Positions 34,722 to 49,800 are shown, numbered from the stretch's first letter. The stretch is DNA of 64,000 bases from Aradus depressus (GCA_963662175.1 OY759220.1:45294136-45358135), one strand, 5' to 3'. Translations and numbers: made by a program. Notes: a model not told the origin generated them from the sequence alone.

Positions 34722-37700
34722 GAGCGCTCTTTCGTCACTCTGGTGGACATGAGCCCGACTCTACTCTGGGAGTCCTAAATTTTGCCAACCCTAAATTTTT
34801 ATTCACCTAGGGTAGGGGCTTTAACGAGTACCTGACATCGTACAGGCTCGGGACCATCGCTTAACGTCCCATCCGAAGGACGGCGTATTTAAATTTATTT
34901 TACCTCCCAGATGAAAAAAGTTTCATGACAATCTATTCACTATAGACGGGTTCCGAGATTTTACATTTTTCACGGCTAACTGCACTCGACTATTAACAGG
35001 AGTTCCTTGAACGAATTGTGAAAAATGTTAATTTTAATTGTTAGCAGGTAAAATTTATCGGCTAGAAAAAAAAAAAAAAGATGTTTCAAGCAGTTTTAAA
35101 TTAATTACAATTATAATGTAAATAAATATAAATTAATTAATATAAATAATTTTGTAATCTTAAATAAATAAATTATTAATAAGAGTCCACAAATAGCCAC
35201 TTGACTGAATTGAGAGAAAACATAAAAAAAAAAGTCGCCATTCAACAAGTGTGTTCAATGTTCTCGTATCAAAGGCTTCGTAGCCAATTTAGAATATATA
35301 TATATATATAAAATATATTTTTTATTTTATATTCTATTCATCAGCTCTGAATAATAGCGACATTGTTCCAAACGACCATCAGAAGTTGGAAGAGATATTA
35401 AATTTGAACTTATGTTAAAGTTGATGGGACTTGGACCCACATGTTATGTTACGAGCACTATCACAAAAACTGTTCGGTTAAGCTCACAGACTTTCAGATA
35501 GACCCTTGCCATCCTCTACTTCAGTACGATAGTTAAAATCAGGTCAGAATTGTGAAAAGTAGATTTTTATAATGTACACAAAACTGTAAAAGACTTTCAT
35601 TTTTCAAAGAATTTTCTGTCAACAACAACATTTATTTGGACCAGCAAGAAAAGGTGCTATACACAAATATATAATAAAATAAAGGGTTTAAAATAGGAAG
35701 TGCTGGTACATTCTTTGTTTGAGTCGCCTCCCAGGAGTAGGCGCTCCTAGACTGTAGTGTACAGCCCCGGAACAATACACAAGGGCTTCGTGGTGGTTCT
35801 TCACTAGTTTCTCGATGTGAGCTGCAAATAGAGGAACACCCAATTCTTCGTGGATTTTGTGATTCCTGACAAACCAGGGTGCGTTTGTTGCTATTCGGAG
35901 TACTTTATTCTGAAATGTTTGTAGTCGTTTCATGTTAGTGTTGCTGGTACCGATCCAGACTGGACAGGCGTATGTTGGAAGTAGGAGTGTCTTGTATAGC
36001 AGAATAGTACACGTGTGTTTAAGTGGCGTGTTTCTGTTTATGAGAGGGTAGAGAGTGTTAAGTCGTGAATATTCTAGCTGTAGTTTTCTGTTAATGTGTA
36101 GTTTCCGTGTATCCAAGTAGTGTGTCCAAAAGTACTCCAAGATAGCACACACCCTGGTCCTTAGGATTCCAGAGAATGGGGAGGTCATCAATTTGCAGCT
36201 GACGTTGTTCTTCTATGGAGAATCTGCGAAGAGTGAATATTTTAGCTTCGGTCTTCCCTACGTTCAGTTTTAGTCTCCATTTTGAGAACCAGAGAGAAAC
36301 TTCTGTCAGGGCTTCCTGGATCTGTTCAAAGGCGACGGAGAGGACACTGTCAAAATAATTCCAATTGTATAAAATAATGGCAACATTTGACTTTTGATTG
36401 TTTCATTGACATTTGACCGGAAACCGCTCTCATGTTCGCTGTAATGTTTTTAAAAACTCGTCAAAAATTTGTTTATGATCTATTCTTGATGCTCATATTT
36501 TCCAAAATTATCATAGTTTATTATCTTTTAGAGGTGTGGAGGCACGTTAGCAACGTGTTCGCGATCCTACTAGGCCTTGCTGTAATGGCTCCAATTTTAT
36601 GAAAAAAATATTTTTTGTAATCTATGTTTGATCCTCTTTCATGTGATTCGCCACTTTAAGTATAACATTTTTTGTCTAAATGCCGAAATCATCTCCTGCC
36701 CCGTCACGCACCGAGTGTGTCCAAAAATGCTCACACTAATTTCGAATCTTACCTTAATGAGTTTCCTTTTTTTTAATTTTTTTTTAGATTAGGTTTATTC
36801 AAATCAACCTACATAGGTTATATGAAATGTCATAATTGAACTTACAAATCACCTACCTATAATACATAAATAACATTATAATTTAAAAATCATCCCATTA
36901 AAAAAAATCTCTGTCATGAAATAAATGGTTTTTTTTATAGTAAGGACACTGCTTAAATGTTTCAGTCCTTTTTGTTCAGTCTTCTGATCTCTTTGGGTAA
37001 ATTATCATATATTTTTAATGGCATAATGACTTGGCTCAGTCCTACTCAGCCGGTGATGTGGAATATTGATATTGTTGCCGTCCCTAAGACCATATTCATG
37101 AGATGGTTGTGGTTCTTTACTTCTGTCCAGACTGGTAAGACAAGTCATGATGTACTGGCATGGAACCGCAAGTATGTCCAACTGCCGGAAAAGGGATTTT
37201 CAATGAGCATTTCTAGGTGCCGAAGCAATAATTCTCATTGCCCTTTTCTGGTACTTGAAGATCTGAAGTGCAGCTTGTGAGCCGCCATAATTTATGTAGT
37301 ATTGAAACATTGCATGATAGACCATTAGGTACTGTAGTCCTCAGCTTCCTTTTAAACTAAACTTGTGGAATGTTGACGGTTTGGTTGGCCAGTTAAGGGT
37401 GTACTAACCAGAATATTGATCACTGAGAGGTTTGTATCATTCAACAGATGTTTTTGGAACAGAGAGCTTCCTATCCACGTTTTTTCACCTTCTAGACTAC
37501 AGTTAACTGATTTTTTTCCCTTTCTGCTGTTGGCAGGTACGATGCATGAAGTTGGTCCAACACCCGAACGTGGTTCGTCTGTACGAGGTGATAGACACTC
37601 AAACCAAACTCTACCTGGTTCTGGAGCTTGGTGATGGTGGTGATCTCTACGACTATATCATGCGGCACGAAGCTGGTCTATCGGAGCCGCTCGCTCGGGA

Positions 37701-37831
37701 ATACTTCCGTCAGATTGTCCGCGCCATCTCCTACTGTCACCGGCTACACGTGGTTCACAGGGATCTCAAGCCGGAGAATGTTGTCTTTTTTGAGAGGGCT
37801 GGCCTTGTCAAACTCACCGACTTTGGGTATG

Positions 37832-37865
<34 letters not shown>

Positions 37866-40800
37866 ACTAATTTTAGGGTATTGTAGAGGCCGAGGTGTCA
37901 AATGGTGTCCCTGACCTTGAAAGTTCAGTTCCTCTGTATTATATGAGGTGAAAACATTGTTTCACAGGACTTGTTGCATTGCTCCTATTTATAAGGATGA
38001 TAAAGCCGTCCAAATGAAGTCACCACAAGGGATAAATATGTTTTAATTAGTTAAAGTTTCGGCGAAAATACCATCTTAAGAACCTGTTACTATAGAGCAT
38101 ATGTGGGCAACAACCGGCCCGCTGTAAGATTTGGTCCGGCCCGCGAGACATTTTGAAAACCCCAATTTAAAAAAAAAAATAATATTACACTACTTACACT
38201 CACTCCAAAATAGGAAGATCGAGTAGGATGGGGTTTGTCGCTTGCTCCTGCGGAATCAAGTGAGCGAGCCAGGCGAGTGAGGAAAAATTCATGTCATCGC
38301 GTGTTTGTTTATGGTCAATAAATTTGCGTATTTTTTTTCCGCCATTTTCCGCAGCTTAGAAAATTCGCAAGAAGATTGATTTGTGCGTTTGGCAGTACTT
38401 ATAAATGCGAACAGTTCTTTTCAATGATGAAAGTTAATAAATCAAAACATCGTACAAGGCTCACTGAAGATAATTTGGAAAATTATTTACGTCTTTGTTT
38501 CAGTGGAATTAATCCAAACATCAATGGATTAGTTTCCCAAATTCAAGCTCAAGTGTCTCATTGATTTCGGTGTCGCTACTTAACTTTCGTAGTTTGTAAT
38601 AAATCCAAATTTCACGAATTAATTATAATATTGTACCTATTTTTTTCATTTCATTTTGTTATTTTAATAAATTGTATTATAATAACATTGTCTTATTATT
38701 TCATGTCTGATATCTATCGCTAAAAATTATGAACACTACTTTAAAGTCCGACATTATTTTATTTTGAACCATCTACGCGGCCCGCGAACGTATTTGCACA
38801 CTAAAGTTTGGCCTGCAACATGTCAAAAGTTGCCCATACATGCTATAGAGAGTAAAGAAAAAAATAGGTTTTTTTTCTTCGGCCTTATGTACGATGCATA
38901 TTAGTTAGCCACGACTCTTATAATGGCGTTTACCTAATTATTTACGACATTCATGGCCCCGGAAGGGAGTTCTATCTATGAAATAAAACTCACTCCCGGA
39001 CGGGATTCGAACCCGAATGTAAGTTATCGTTAAAGATTCTAATGTAGGACGATAATGTCAAAAAAGTGCATTTGTATGCTCGATCAAACATTAACATTTA
39101 AAATATGTAGATGCACTTACAAAAATGGTATGAAAATCTCAAATAGCCCCAAAAGAAATTGCTGGATGATATATCAGACTTTCAGAAATATATTAATTTG
39201 AAAAAAGTTGTAGCAAATAGTTTGCTACTCAATTATTTCAAACTTATATTTCGGGACGTCTGATTGAGATATCACCCGGCATTTTCGGGACGTCTGATTG
39301 AGATATCACCCGGCATTTTTTTTTTTTTTTGATTAGACCATGATCTTAGTCATTGGTACTCAACTTTTTTATACATATGTGCTCTCTAACAAGGAAATAA
39401 TTGTTTATCAGCATAAGAAAGTTTCTGTTAACATTTAAACTTAACAAACAATAGTGAAGCTTTTAGTGAGAAATAACGCTCAAATGATAAGAAATAGTAA
39501 TAAAACGAACATAAATGGACAACCAAAAGGAACTCCATGACTAGACTAGGTTAATTGTATACGAACGAATTAAAGAGATGTATGCTACTTAAATACGAAA
39601 AAATGTAGCATGGTATCACAAATTACGAACGAACATAAAAATGTAAATACTATAGTCATGTCTCAAAGCAAAATTTAAAATGATTCGGCTTTAGAAGTGT
39701 TTATTCTCAAAAGTGATTACAGCCTGACATTTTCCGAGGGGTGTATCAACCGTGTTGCGGTTTTAACCGGATGAAAATTTTTAAAATCAATCAGATAGAT
39801 GAAGGGAAACAACCCCTCACGCATATAAAGAAAGTCCTCAGCAAAAACTCTCTAATTATTTAAAATGTATAGAATTACCATAATAAGAAAAGAAATAATG
39901 AGTTGGTGTAATTATTCGATGAAGATTAGCGAGACGATACTTTCCATCGTGGCAGGAAGAGAAGAATGGGCGGGGATAAGGTTCTATTATTATTATTTTT
40001 TTTTTATTTACAAATAGATATCTACAACTGTATAAAAATAAATACAACATGCAAATATTGTAATAGAGGGATAATGTCAAAATGTCAAGAGGGGATAAAT
40101 CACCCAGTGGTGACACCCCCCCCTAGTCACTGATTTCTCCTCTCATTTGTAACTTGTCACTGTCACTACTGCTGCTAAGGAGGTCTCTAGGCCATTGACG
40201 CTTAAGCCGTCGTTGGGGAATTATGACAGAATGGAGGTCACGGACTAGAGGATTATTGTGGGAACTAAGAAGGGATAAATAATTTTTCATACTTGGATTT
40301 AGCAACTTCGGTGACAAAAGATAGGTTAAGGTCAGTGTGAAGAGTTTTTTTTTGGAGACGTAATAAGGAGCATTGGCTATTTTACGAAGGATTGGATGCG
40401 CTGGAGATTGGAAGCCTTGGCAGAACCCCAGAGTTCAAGTCCTTAAGTCCACCTAGGTTTGAGTATTGCGTTGTATATAAGTCGTTTTGTTGTCAAAGTT
40501 AATTTGGATCTTTTGTCTAGTAGTCTTAGTAAAAGTTTATAACGTCTGTTCATTTCTTGTCTTTTCAGTCTCGTGTGAGGATTCCAAGTTAGTCTTTTGT
40601 CGAGTACGAGGCCTAGATAGCGGACTTGGATCTATTAATGATTGAATATTTCTCAGCTCTGGATTCAGAGACCTTCTCAACGTTAAACCTCATTAATCTA
40701 TATCTCTAAAGGAAAACATCAAGTTGACTTTAGAGTTAGGGTTAATCGTGTGCTCTATCCGTCATCACCACGATTAATAAGGATTAGAGAGTGTCTTTAA

Positions 40801-43800
40801 CCACAAACTACACCCCTATCTCAACACTATACCGATAACATTATTTTTTTGTTTTTAAAAAGTTACCTTCAAGTGGGTTTAAAATCTCCAATATATTTGA
40901 CCATGTTCAGGTTATACATTTTTCATTCTGTCAGACTCTAATTTAAATGGCATTAAATTAACTTTATTTTGAGACAATGTTTTTTTAAAATTTTTAATAA
41001 ATATGAAGTGTGGATGACATGAGTCGAATATTTTCACATTATATAATATATAATGTAGATGTTTGCTAGCGACTGTAGAATTCAAAATTCTGGGGGTATT
41101 GAGGGTCAGTCAATGAAGAAAATACTATTCAAATGCCAACGTTTCGATATATTTCATATCATCATCAGGGCTATGAATATAGATGGTTGAGGAGAAGGCA
41201 TGAAGACTGTGAGGTCTTACGTTCAACTCCTAGTTGAACGTAAGACCTCACAGTCTTCATGCCTTCTCCTCAACCATCTATATTCATAGCCCTGATGATG
41301 ATATGAAATATATCGAAACGTTGGCATTTGAATAGTATTTTCTTCATTGACTGACCCTCAATACCCCCAGAATTTTTTTTTATAATATATAATGTGAAAA
41401 TATTCATTATATAATATATAATGTGAAAATATTCATTATATAATATATAATGTGAAAATATTCATTATATAATATATAATGTGAAAATATTCATTATATA
41501 ATATATAATGTGAAAATATTCATTATATAATATATAATGTGAAAATATTCATTATATAATATATAATGTGGAAATATTCATTATATAATATATAATGTGA
41601 AAATATTCGACTCATGTCATCCACACTTCATATTTATTAAAATTTTTAAAAAAACATTGTCTCAAAATAAAGTTAATTTAATGCCCTTTAAATTAGAGTT
41701 TGATATATATTATATATTTTTTAACGCTCACATTTGAGGACAATTTTTCCGTTGGGCTGTTAGAGGTCGGGGGAGTGTACCCCATATTTATTTTGGCACC
41801 TCAGGGGGGCGGGCTACATTACCAGGGTTAGTTACACGCATCCATGGACCAGGGAGAGAAGTTTTATATTTGAAATAACATTCACCCTGACGGAATTCAA
41901 ACCCGCACCTGTGGTTGGTCCAGGCAATCAAAGCTCTTCGCTCTAGCCACCATGACTCCAAAACCCTACTTTTTTTTTTCTTTCTTTTTTTTATAAGTCC
42001 CCTCAAAGTATCATTATTATAATTTATGTTGATAACAACAACCAAAAAAGAATCTTAGGTATTCGGAAATGTTTAAAGGCAATTTTAACTCTTTTTAAAA
42101 ACAACTTTTTTATTATACATACTTATTTTGTGAAAGATTGGTTTGAATCAATATTTTTACGCAAATTATTCTAAGTATATCTGGGAAATGAACCGTTTAA
42201 ATTCTTTTATATTTAATCCATGTTTTATAATAAAATATTCATATTTCTCGGGTGTTTGGGCAAAAGGGCTTAAGTCAACAAATCTCCTGCAAATCAGGTA
42301 AAGCACATTTTTGTTACTTAAAATATTATTTCTATAAAGTAAAATAGTTTAACAATAGTTACATATGGTAAAAATGTTTAAATGCACTAAATCCTTTGGA
42401 TCACAAGACTTATTCTGATTTAAGCCCTTTTGCCCAAACACCAAAGATTGAATACCTGTTTAAATTAATATTTATCTTTTTTTGAAAAGTAACTATGAAG
42501 AAAGTATAACAAGGGAATGAGGTGGGGATAATATATTTTCTATTCTTTGTACAAACTATCTAACATACAGTAACCAAACTGAAGTTACTAATCGGGCAAG
42601 GCCCTAGTTTGATATATTATAGGTTATTTTAGGTTTTATGACTCATGCCCGGGCTTTAACTACGAGTTCATATTGCCTACTACCAGAGCGGTCTTTCGTC
42701 ACTCTGGTGAGCCCTACTCTACTATGGAAGTCCTAAATTTTGCCTACTCTAAATTTTTATTCACCTAGGGTTTTTAACGAGTACCTGACATCGTACAGGT
42801 TAATCGTTTAACGTTTTATCCTTGAACTCAGAAGGCAAGCACGCTTACCACTGAGCTACTGACTCCCTCTATAATATATATTTACTTTGTGTTCTAGGTT
42901 CAGTAATAAGTTCTGTCCTGGTCAGAAGCTGGAGACCTCTTGTGGTTCCCTGGCATACTCCGCTCCGGAGATACTTCTTGGAGATTCCTATGATGCTCCA
43001 GCTGTCGGTTTGTATTCCTTTACTTATCCCAGTTATTACAAAGTATAGGGTAAGTTATATTATCGGTTAGAAATTCGATGTTGAGTTTTCACTTGAATTT
43101 AATATTTCCTAACCCCCCGTTTCCAAAAATGAAAAAAAAAACTGGCTATGTGTGTGGACACGATAATTCCCAATATAATGTATGTATCGACAAGGCATTT
43201 CTTATGTAAATTCAAAACCCCTTAAGGACAACATCTAATTTTGAGTCGAATCGGCATTATACAAGTATGTAGTAAACATCCAAAAACATCCTAATAACTG
43301 TCTGTTATGACTTATCGACATAAAATTATATATGTGTATCTAGCACCCCATAAGGACGATACCTGACGATTTTCAACGATGGTAAAGGTGGTTCAGAGAA
43401 GGGAGCTCTACTCAGAAAGCCTAATTACTGTCGTAAAGAATATATAAATATGATGTGATTTATAAAAATAATACACACATTAAAAAGATTAAATTATAAA
43501 CATTAAAAAATTAATTACATTTTTTTAAATATAAAAAGCAAATTTCTTTTTAAACAAATGAGTAAAAAAAAAACACGGCCTTCAGCTGTTTTTTTAGTGT
43601 GTGTAGAGAGAGTTGAGGCCTGGTTGAGAGAAGTCGGTCTGAGTAAAACATGGACAGTGTGGTTTAGGCTTATGTTGTAATGAACTAAATAGAAGTGTAT
43701 TGACGGTGAAATTGACCCAAAAAGAAGGTACTTGTATTTGTTTATATGTACAGGATATATACCCAGAAATATATAACTTAATTTTAGAGAATGGCCCAAA

Positions 43801-46800
43801 ATATAAAACAAAAAGATTGAATTAGTGTTAAGAATTAGTTTTTAAGACTTTTTTTTTTTTCGATTTTTGTTTGTTTCAATGTTTAGTTTTTTATTTTAAT
43901 AATGTAGATTTAAGAAAATAAACCCAATATTTGTTCTCGAAAATTATATTCTATTAATTTTCCCGGTTGGCCCAGTAAGATTATTTGAAAACCTTTGGAT
44001 TAGATTTTATATTTTTGCAAAATTTAGAAGACAAGATGGCAACTCTTTAGAAATCCAAATGAAAAGTTTGTTAATTGAATTTTTTTTTAAATATACGTGC
44101 ACTTTCTTCAAAATTGCACGTCTTGAACTTTTGATACTTTCTTTAGAACCCTTTTCGAAAAACTACTGTAGAAATCAAAATTTAATAAAAGAAAAGAGAT
44201 CAAATTTCTACAGGAAATGTGGTAATTCTTATTGTTTATTTAATTATTATTATTAACAATTTATTCTTTTTTAATTACCACAATGAAATTTAGTATATGG
44301 ATTGAAAAGTCCTTGAGTAAGACACCTATTGATCAAGTCGGTGAATTGTTTTCAGAAGGAAATGGAAAATTTAGTTGATAAATGCATGTTGGGGAAGTAC
44401 CTTGCTGCTGATTTACCAACAACTTTTGGTTAAATTAATTAATGTATTATTGGGGTTTTTTTTTCTGTAGAATCAAATTCACATTTCTTACTTCTCAGTT
44501 TTTAGTGAAAGTTGACATAATGTTTCTACACATTATGGTTAAAATTACATAGTTTATCATAGTCATAACTATTGTTGATAAGAAGATACATGTTATATTG
44601 AGAGCTGAATGATTGGATTCTACTAGCCTTGCATTGAACCAAGAATGTGCATAGTGGGGATGTATAATTGTTGCAATTTGCAATTAAAATATGTAGATTG
44701 AAGTTTGTAATTGTTGGATGTATAATTTGTTTCTGCACAATTATGTGGGTGCTCATAAATGAGGCAAAGTGGGCTCTTTTCTAACATAACGGGGCACTAC
44801 AACCATTATATATGTTTAAAATAAATTATGTTATTTTCTTATATTTCTTGATATTATAAATATTTATATGTTGCGCATCGACCCCGCTTCGCTGTTTAGC
44901 AGCTCTCATCTCTTCCATCTTCGTTAAGTTTTTCAATAACTTCCATCACTTTTGATTCCTCCTCCTATTGAATTTTCTTTTATCTATACCTAATAATAAG
45001 TACAATAGATATTATTATTCAAATTTTAATTATAAATACAGTAAAATCCTGTTATAACGATATTCAAGGGACCAAGAGAAATACATCGTTATATCCGGAA
45101 CCAAACTATTATAAGAAGTGCGTCTTCTAGATCTTGGTGTTGGCTGCTTCTATTTTTTTTTTTTTTTTTCAAAGTCACATAATTTTCAAACTTTTCTTTG
45201 ATTTTGTCTCTGGATTTCCAGATTGTCGATATCGTAGACTGGGAAATTCGAAGCTCCGGCACTAAGTTCTTGATTGTTTCTCCTTTCTCAATCCTATTTG
45301 TGATTTTCACTTTTTCTTCAATAGAAAATTCGCGACGTTTGTTCGAAATCATTTTCAATTCAATTTTTACAATGTCACGATCCCTACGGAGGCAAAGGAA
45401 AGACTAATCTGAAACTAGGAATATAGGAACTAGAGAGTAAACAAGAACCGTGTTTAAAACCCTTTTCTATAATGTTCGTATTTTTCATCTGTTCAAAACT
45501 CATACCTACTGTATTTTCTAATTATGAATGTATGTGCGTATGTACATACATATTATATCGTTATAACCGGAATGAAAAAACAACTTTTTCTTATGTTGTA
45601 TATCGTTTTATATGGAATATCGTTATACCTAACATCGTTATATCCGGATTTATTTCTTCACTTTTAAATAGCAAACCAAACTAGATACGGGTTTTACATC
45701 GTTATATCAGGAATCGTTATAAAAGGATTTCACAGTATTTTATATTTTTATTTTTTTAAGATAAGTCTTCCTTTCTTGGCGATATTTCGGGGAGATTTCA
45801 CACCCCTATGTGCAATGCTCGTGAGTGTGATATATTTTTGTCTTTCAGCCAAATTGCGCGAAGAGAAGTGAGAGTGAAAACGTATTGATTACAGATAATT
45901 TGAGATATAGAAGCCCATGGCCGGTGATTCATTGGCGTATTTTACATAAATATTTAATATTAGAGGTATGATACTTATGTTTGTTTTGTTGGACAGACGT
46001 CTGGTCGCTGGGTGTGATCCTGTACATGTTGGTATGCGGACAGGCGCCATTTCAGGAGGCGAACGACTCAGAAACACTAACAATGATCATGGACTGTAAG
46101 TATACAGTGCCGGCGCATGTCTCAGAAGATTGTCGAGCGTTGATCGGCAGAATGTTGGTCCGACAGCCAGAACGGCGAGCCACCCTGGAGCAGATCGCAG
46201 CAGATCCCTGGGTGGCCCTGGAAGACAACAGCAACAGTAGCATTGGTCACCTGCCTCTGGTGTCCAGGCAGCGGCTCAGCGAGGCTGACCATAAGGCCAT
46301 CCTGCACAAGATGGTCAACGGAAACATCTGCACCAAGGAGGAAATAGTTGAGTGAGTACTACTTAAATTACTTGATTCCATAAGAAAGAGAATAATGAGA
46401 GTAAGAGAGCCATTCTGAGGCGTCCAAAACGAGTGCAACGATCGTCGAGTTGACTGTTGCCAGTGCGTTAAGGTAGCGACTTGTATGTCACTTGTGATGT
46501 AGCATGTCATGTCACGCCTGACCACACTGGAGTAAATAACAGTAGAACCCCTGGGTGGGACTGGAGGAGAACACCAAAGGAAGCCACCATAATCGGCCAA
46601 AGGGGAGATGGGCTCCACTGAAAGGCCCTAATAACTGCCATTCTAAATTTACACAAAATTTAGTGTGAGGATTTAAAAGCCCTTATATTGCATCACTAGT
46701 TGTATTGAAAGTATTGAAAAACATTCCGATGTAAAAGATGATAACAGACAGTTCGAAACCCGACCGAGACCCTTAGTTTATTTTATCTGGGAGGTAAAAT

Positions 46801-49800
46801 AAACTTCAGCACGCTGTCCTTCGGATGGGACGTTAACCGATGGTCCCGAGCCTGTACGATATCAGATACTCGTTAAAGACTCCTGCCCTAGGTGAATAAA
46901 TATTTAGGGTAGACAAAATTTAGGACTCCCACAGTAGAGTCGGACTCATATCCAGCAGCGTGACGAAAGAGTTCTCTGGTAGTAGGCGATATGACCTCAT
47001 AGTTAAAGCCCGGGCATGAGTCATAATAACTAACCAACTAACTACTAACAAACAGACATACACATTGGGAATAATGTCAACAAAAATCTGGAAGTTAATT
47101 AGAACCTAGCGGAAATTGAAAATTTGGAATATGCTGCCATCACTTGAGTAGACGTGGAACATTACTTTAGTTGTCAATTTAAGGGCAATTTCCATTGCTT
47201 TTTGTTAAATGGTCAATAATTGCAAAACATTTTAAAGAAGTTAAATTGTCTCAATTTTTTGGTTTGGTTTCTTCGATTTTATTTTACAGATATGAAATTT
47301 TACTTCCCAGCTTTACGAAGTATAGGGGAAGTTATGTAATTTATCAATAATTCGATGCAGAGTTTTCAACAGAATTCCATGTTTTTCCACCTCCAGATTT
47401 CAAATACGAAAAAAAAGTCTGTCTGTGTGTGACTGTGAACACACTACTACAACCGCACCTATTGGCTTTCAGCTAACCTATGGGCGGATTAGGGGGGAGA
47501 TTTAACTCAAAAACTGCAGTTGTGATGAATATATCGGGAGAAAATTTGAAATGTGAATTCAGAACTCCACAAGGACAGAATAGAGGTGGCTCAATTCGAA
47601 GACCCAAGTAACTGCTGATAATGATGATGAATTTATCGATACAACATTTAGTATGAGGAGTTAGGACCTCCTATGTTAGTCAACTATTGACTATTAGCGC
47701 AAACCGTCGAACTGGTTTTGGAGGGAGAGCGAAAAGTTAATTGATTAATTCGTTCTGGGGAAGTACATTGCCGGAGATTCAGCAACAACTTTTTGTTACG
47801 TCTGTTTATGTTTTGCTTAAATTTTCTTCTTTTCATACACATCTTTTTTTCTAAATACTAATCACTCACATACAATTGTATTTATTAACTTGACGTTATT
47901 ATTGTGTTGCAGAGCTCTGGAAAAGAATGAGTACAACTATATTACGGCCACCTACTATCTCCTGGCGGAGAGGAAATTGAGGTCCATGGACCCAAAACAG
48001 ACACCTAAATCTACACCGTAAGTCTTAGAGATAAGGAAGGAGCATAAAGCTGGCTATAGAGGATCCATCCTTTTGAGGAGCGGGGCGACACTAACGATTC
48101 TACCGTCTTCTGCTTCAATTAAAAGGCTACTTACTAGTCAAGACGCTTAAATGTTATACTTTGTATCACTACTCATCAGTGTAACCTGTGTTGCAGTGAT
48201 AAGCCAAGATTTTTTATCATCACCCCGACTTAAACCCAATTAAAAATGCGTCAGCAGTGTTCTTTGTTTCATTGTACATCGTAACTCAGAGATTGACTTT
48301 CTTATACCCAGTTACACCAACATGAAATTAATTTTGGAGGGGGAGGGAGTTTGATCTGTAAAATAGTTGTTGGCATTAAAAAAATCCTGTTATGGCCACA
48401 TCATATATGTACATATTTTTTTTTTTAATTTATACTACCCAAAATAAAAATGCGTTGCATTACAATAATTATTTTGTTAATGTGACTTGTCTAATACGAG
48501 TCTGGCTCATCTCCACCAGAGTGACAAATGAGCGCTCTTGTGGACATGACCCCGACTCTACTGTGGGAATCCTAAATGTTCCCTACCTAGGATAGGGGTC
48601 TTTAACGAGTATCTGACATCGTACAGACTTAGGACCATCACTTTAATGTCCCACTGCTCAACTTTTTTTCACTTCCTAGATAAGAAACCTAAAGCCCTCG
48701 TTTGATTATATTAAGTGAATAAAAACTGAGTTCTTGTTTGAAAAATAATGTGTTTATTAATTAGAATCTAGATATTTATGAAAAAATTACTAATTTATAC
48801 AAGATATTCAAAATCATGGAATCTGTAAATATATTTCAGAACCAGCTATTTATTAAATGTTTGCTTATTTGTACATGAAAGCTTTCTACGAACCCTTTAG
48901 TGTGTGACCAAATAACACGTCTCTGTAATATTTGTTTAATTAAATACTTTATTATTAATTTAAAAAATCAGTAATTAATTATTTTTGCGTTGCATATTAT
49001 TGACATATGCGAAGCCATGATAGAAGTATCTTTAGTTCCAAAGTGATAATTAATATGGTCACAATGTCTGTCGGGCAGACAGCTCAGACATAAAAGTTCC
49101 TCTCAGTAAGTTTCTGTTTTTTTGTTTTTTTTTTTAAATCAAAAAAACATTAAGGCGTAGTCAAGGTCCACGCCGTAGATTTTCCGTGAAAACGTTGGGA
49201 TAAAATCATTTTTCATTTTCTTTTCGATGCTGCCGTAGCTCTTGCATTTGCTCGGCACTAGACTTTTTAGGTTTTTTAAATTCCTTTTGATGCGAGCTTT
49301 CCTCTGCTTTGCGTTTTCTATAATTCTGCGCATATTTACGATTCATATGAGATGACATCTTTAATTTGTTTGCAATTTTCAATTTAATACATATATTTCG
49401 GCGAATATTTTTATTGTTTCACTTTGAGTCCTAGTAGTGCTCCTCAAGCTCTTTACAATGACACCCGAATCAACGCCCTATCTAAACGCGTTATCACGCT
49501 ACACTAATTTCTAATTTTACACAACGCTAATTCGCGACAATCATCCGCCGGCGCCCACTCTAGCCCGATAACGTCACATGCAAAACAAACACGTACCGTC
49601 ATGCTCTATCTATTGTAACCTCAACCGTTGTTATCGCATTATTAGTCTCGTAGTTATTATCGATTGAAATCTGACGGTATTTTGTAACACAAAAAAGTTT
49701 TACCGGCTATCACTGTGCTTAACGAGCGAATAGACGTTATCACGTCAGAAAATCAGATTTATCACTTTTTATATATTGTATTTCGATATCCTGCCGAGGT

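Larger units (their letters stand above)
40935..41699. repeat. Foldback-like structure: outer inverted repeat enclosing a palindrome and a tandem array
   Basis: The outer arms 40935-41055 and 41579-41699 are near-perfect inverted copies (from ACTCTAATTTAAA to the AT-rich CATTATATAATATATAATG end). Inside lie a 145-bp-arm palindrome (41084-41376) and eight 29-bp repeats (41391-41610) built from the inner end of the outer arm. No coding capacity. It lies in SNRK intron 2. Confidence 0.85.

Noticed and set aside
36957..37280. Plus-strand frame of 107 codons before exon 2
   Set aside because: The opposite strand shows LINE C-terminal motifs, so the plus frame is a shadow.
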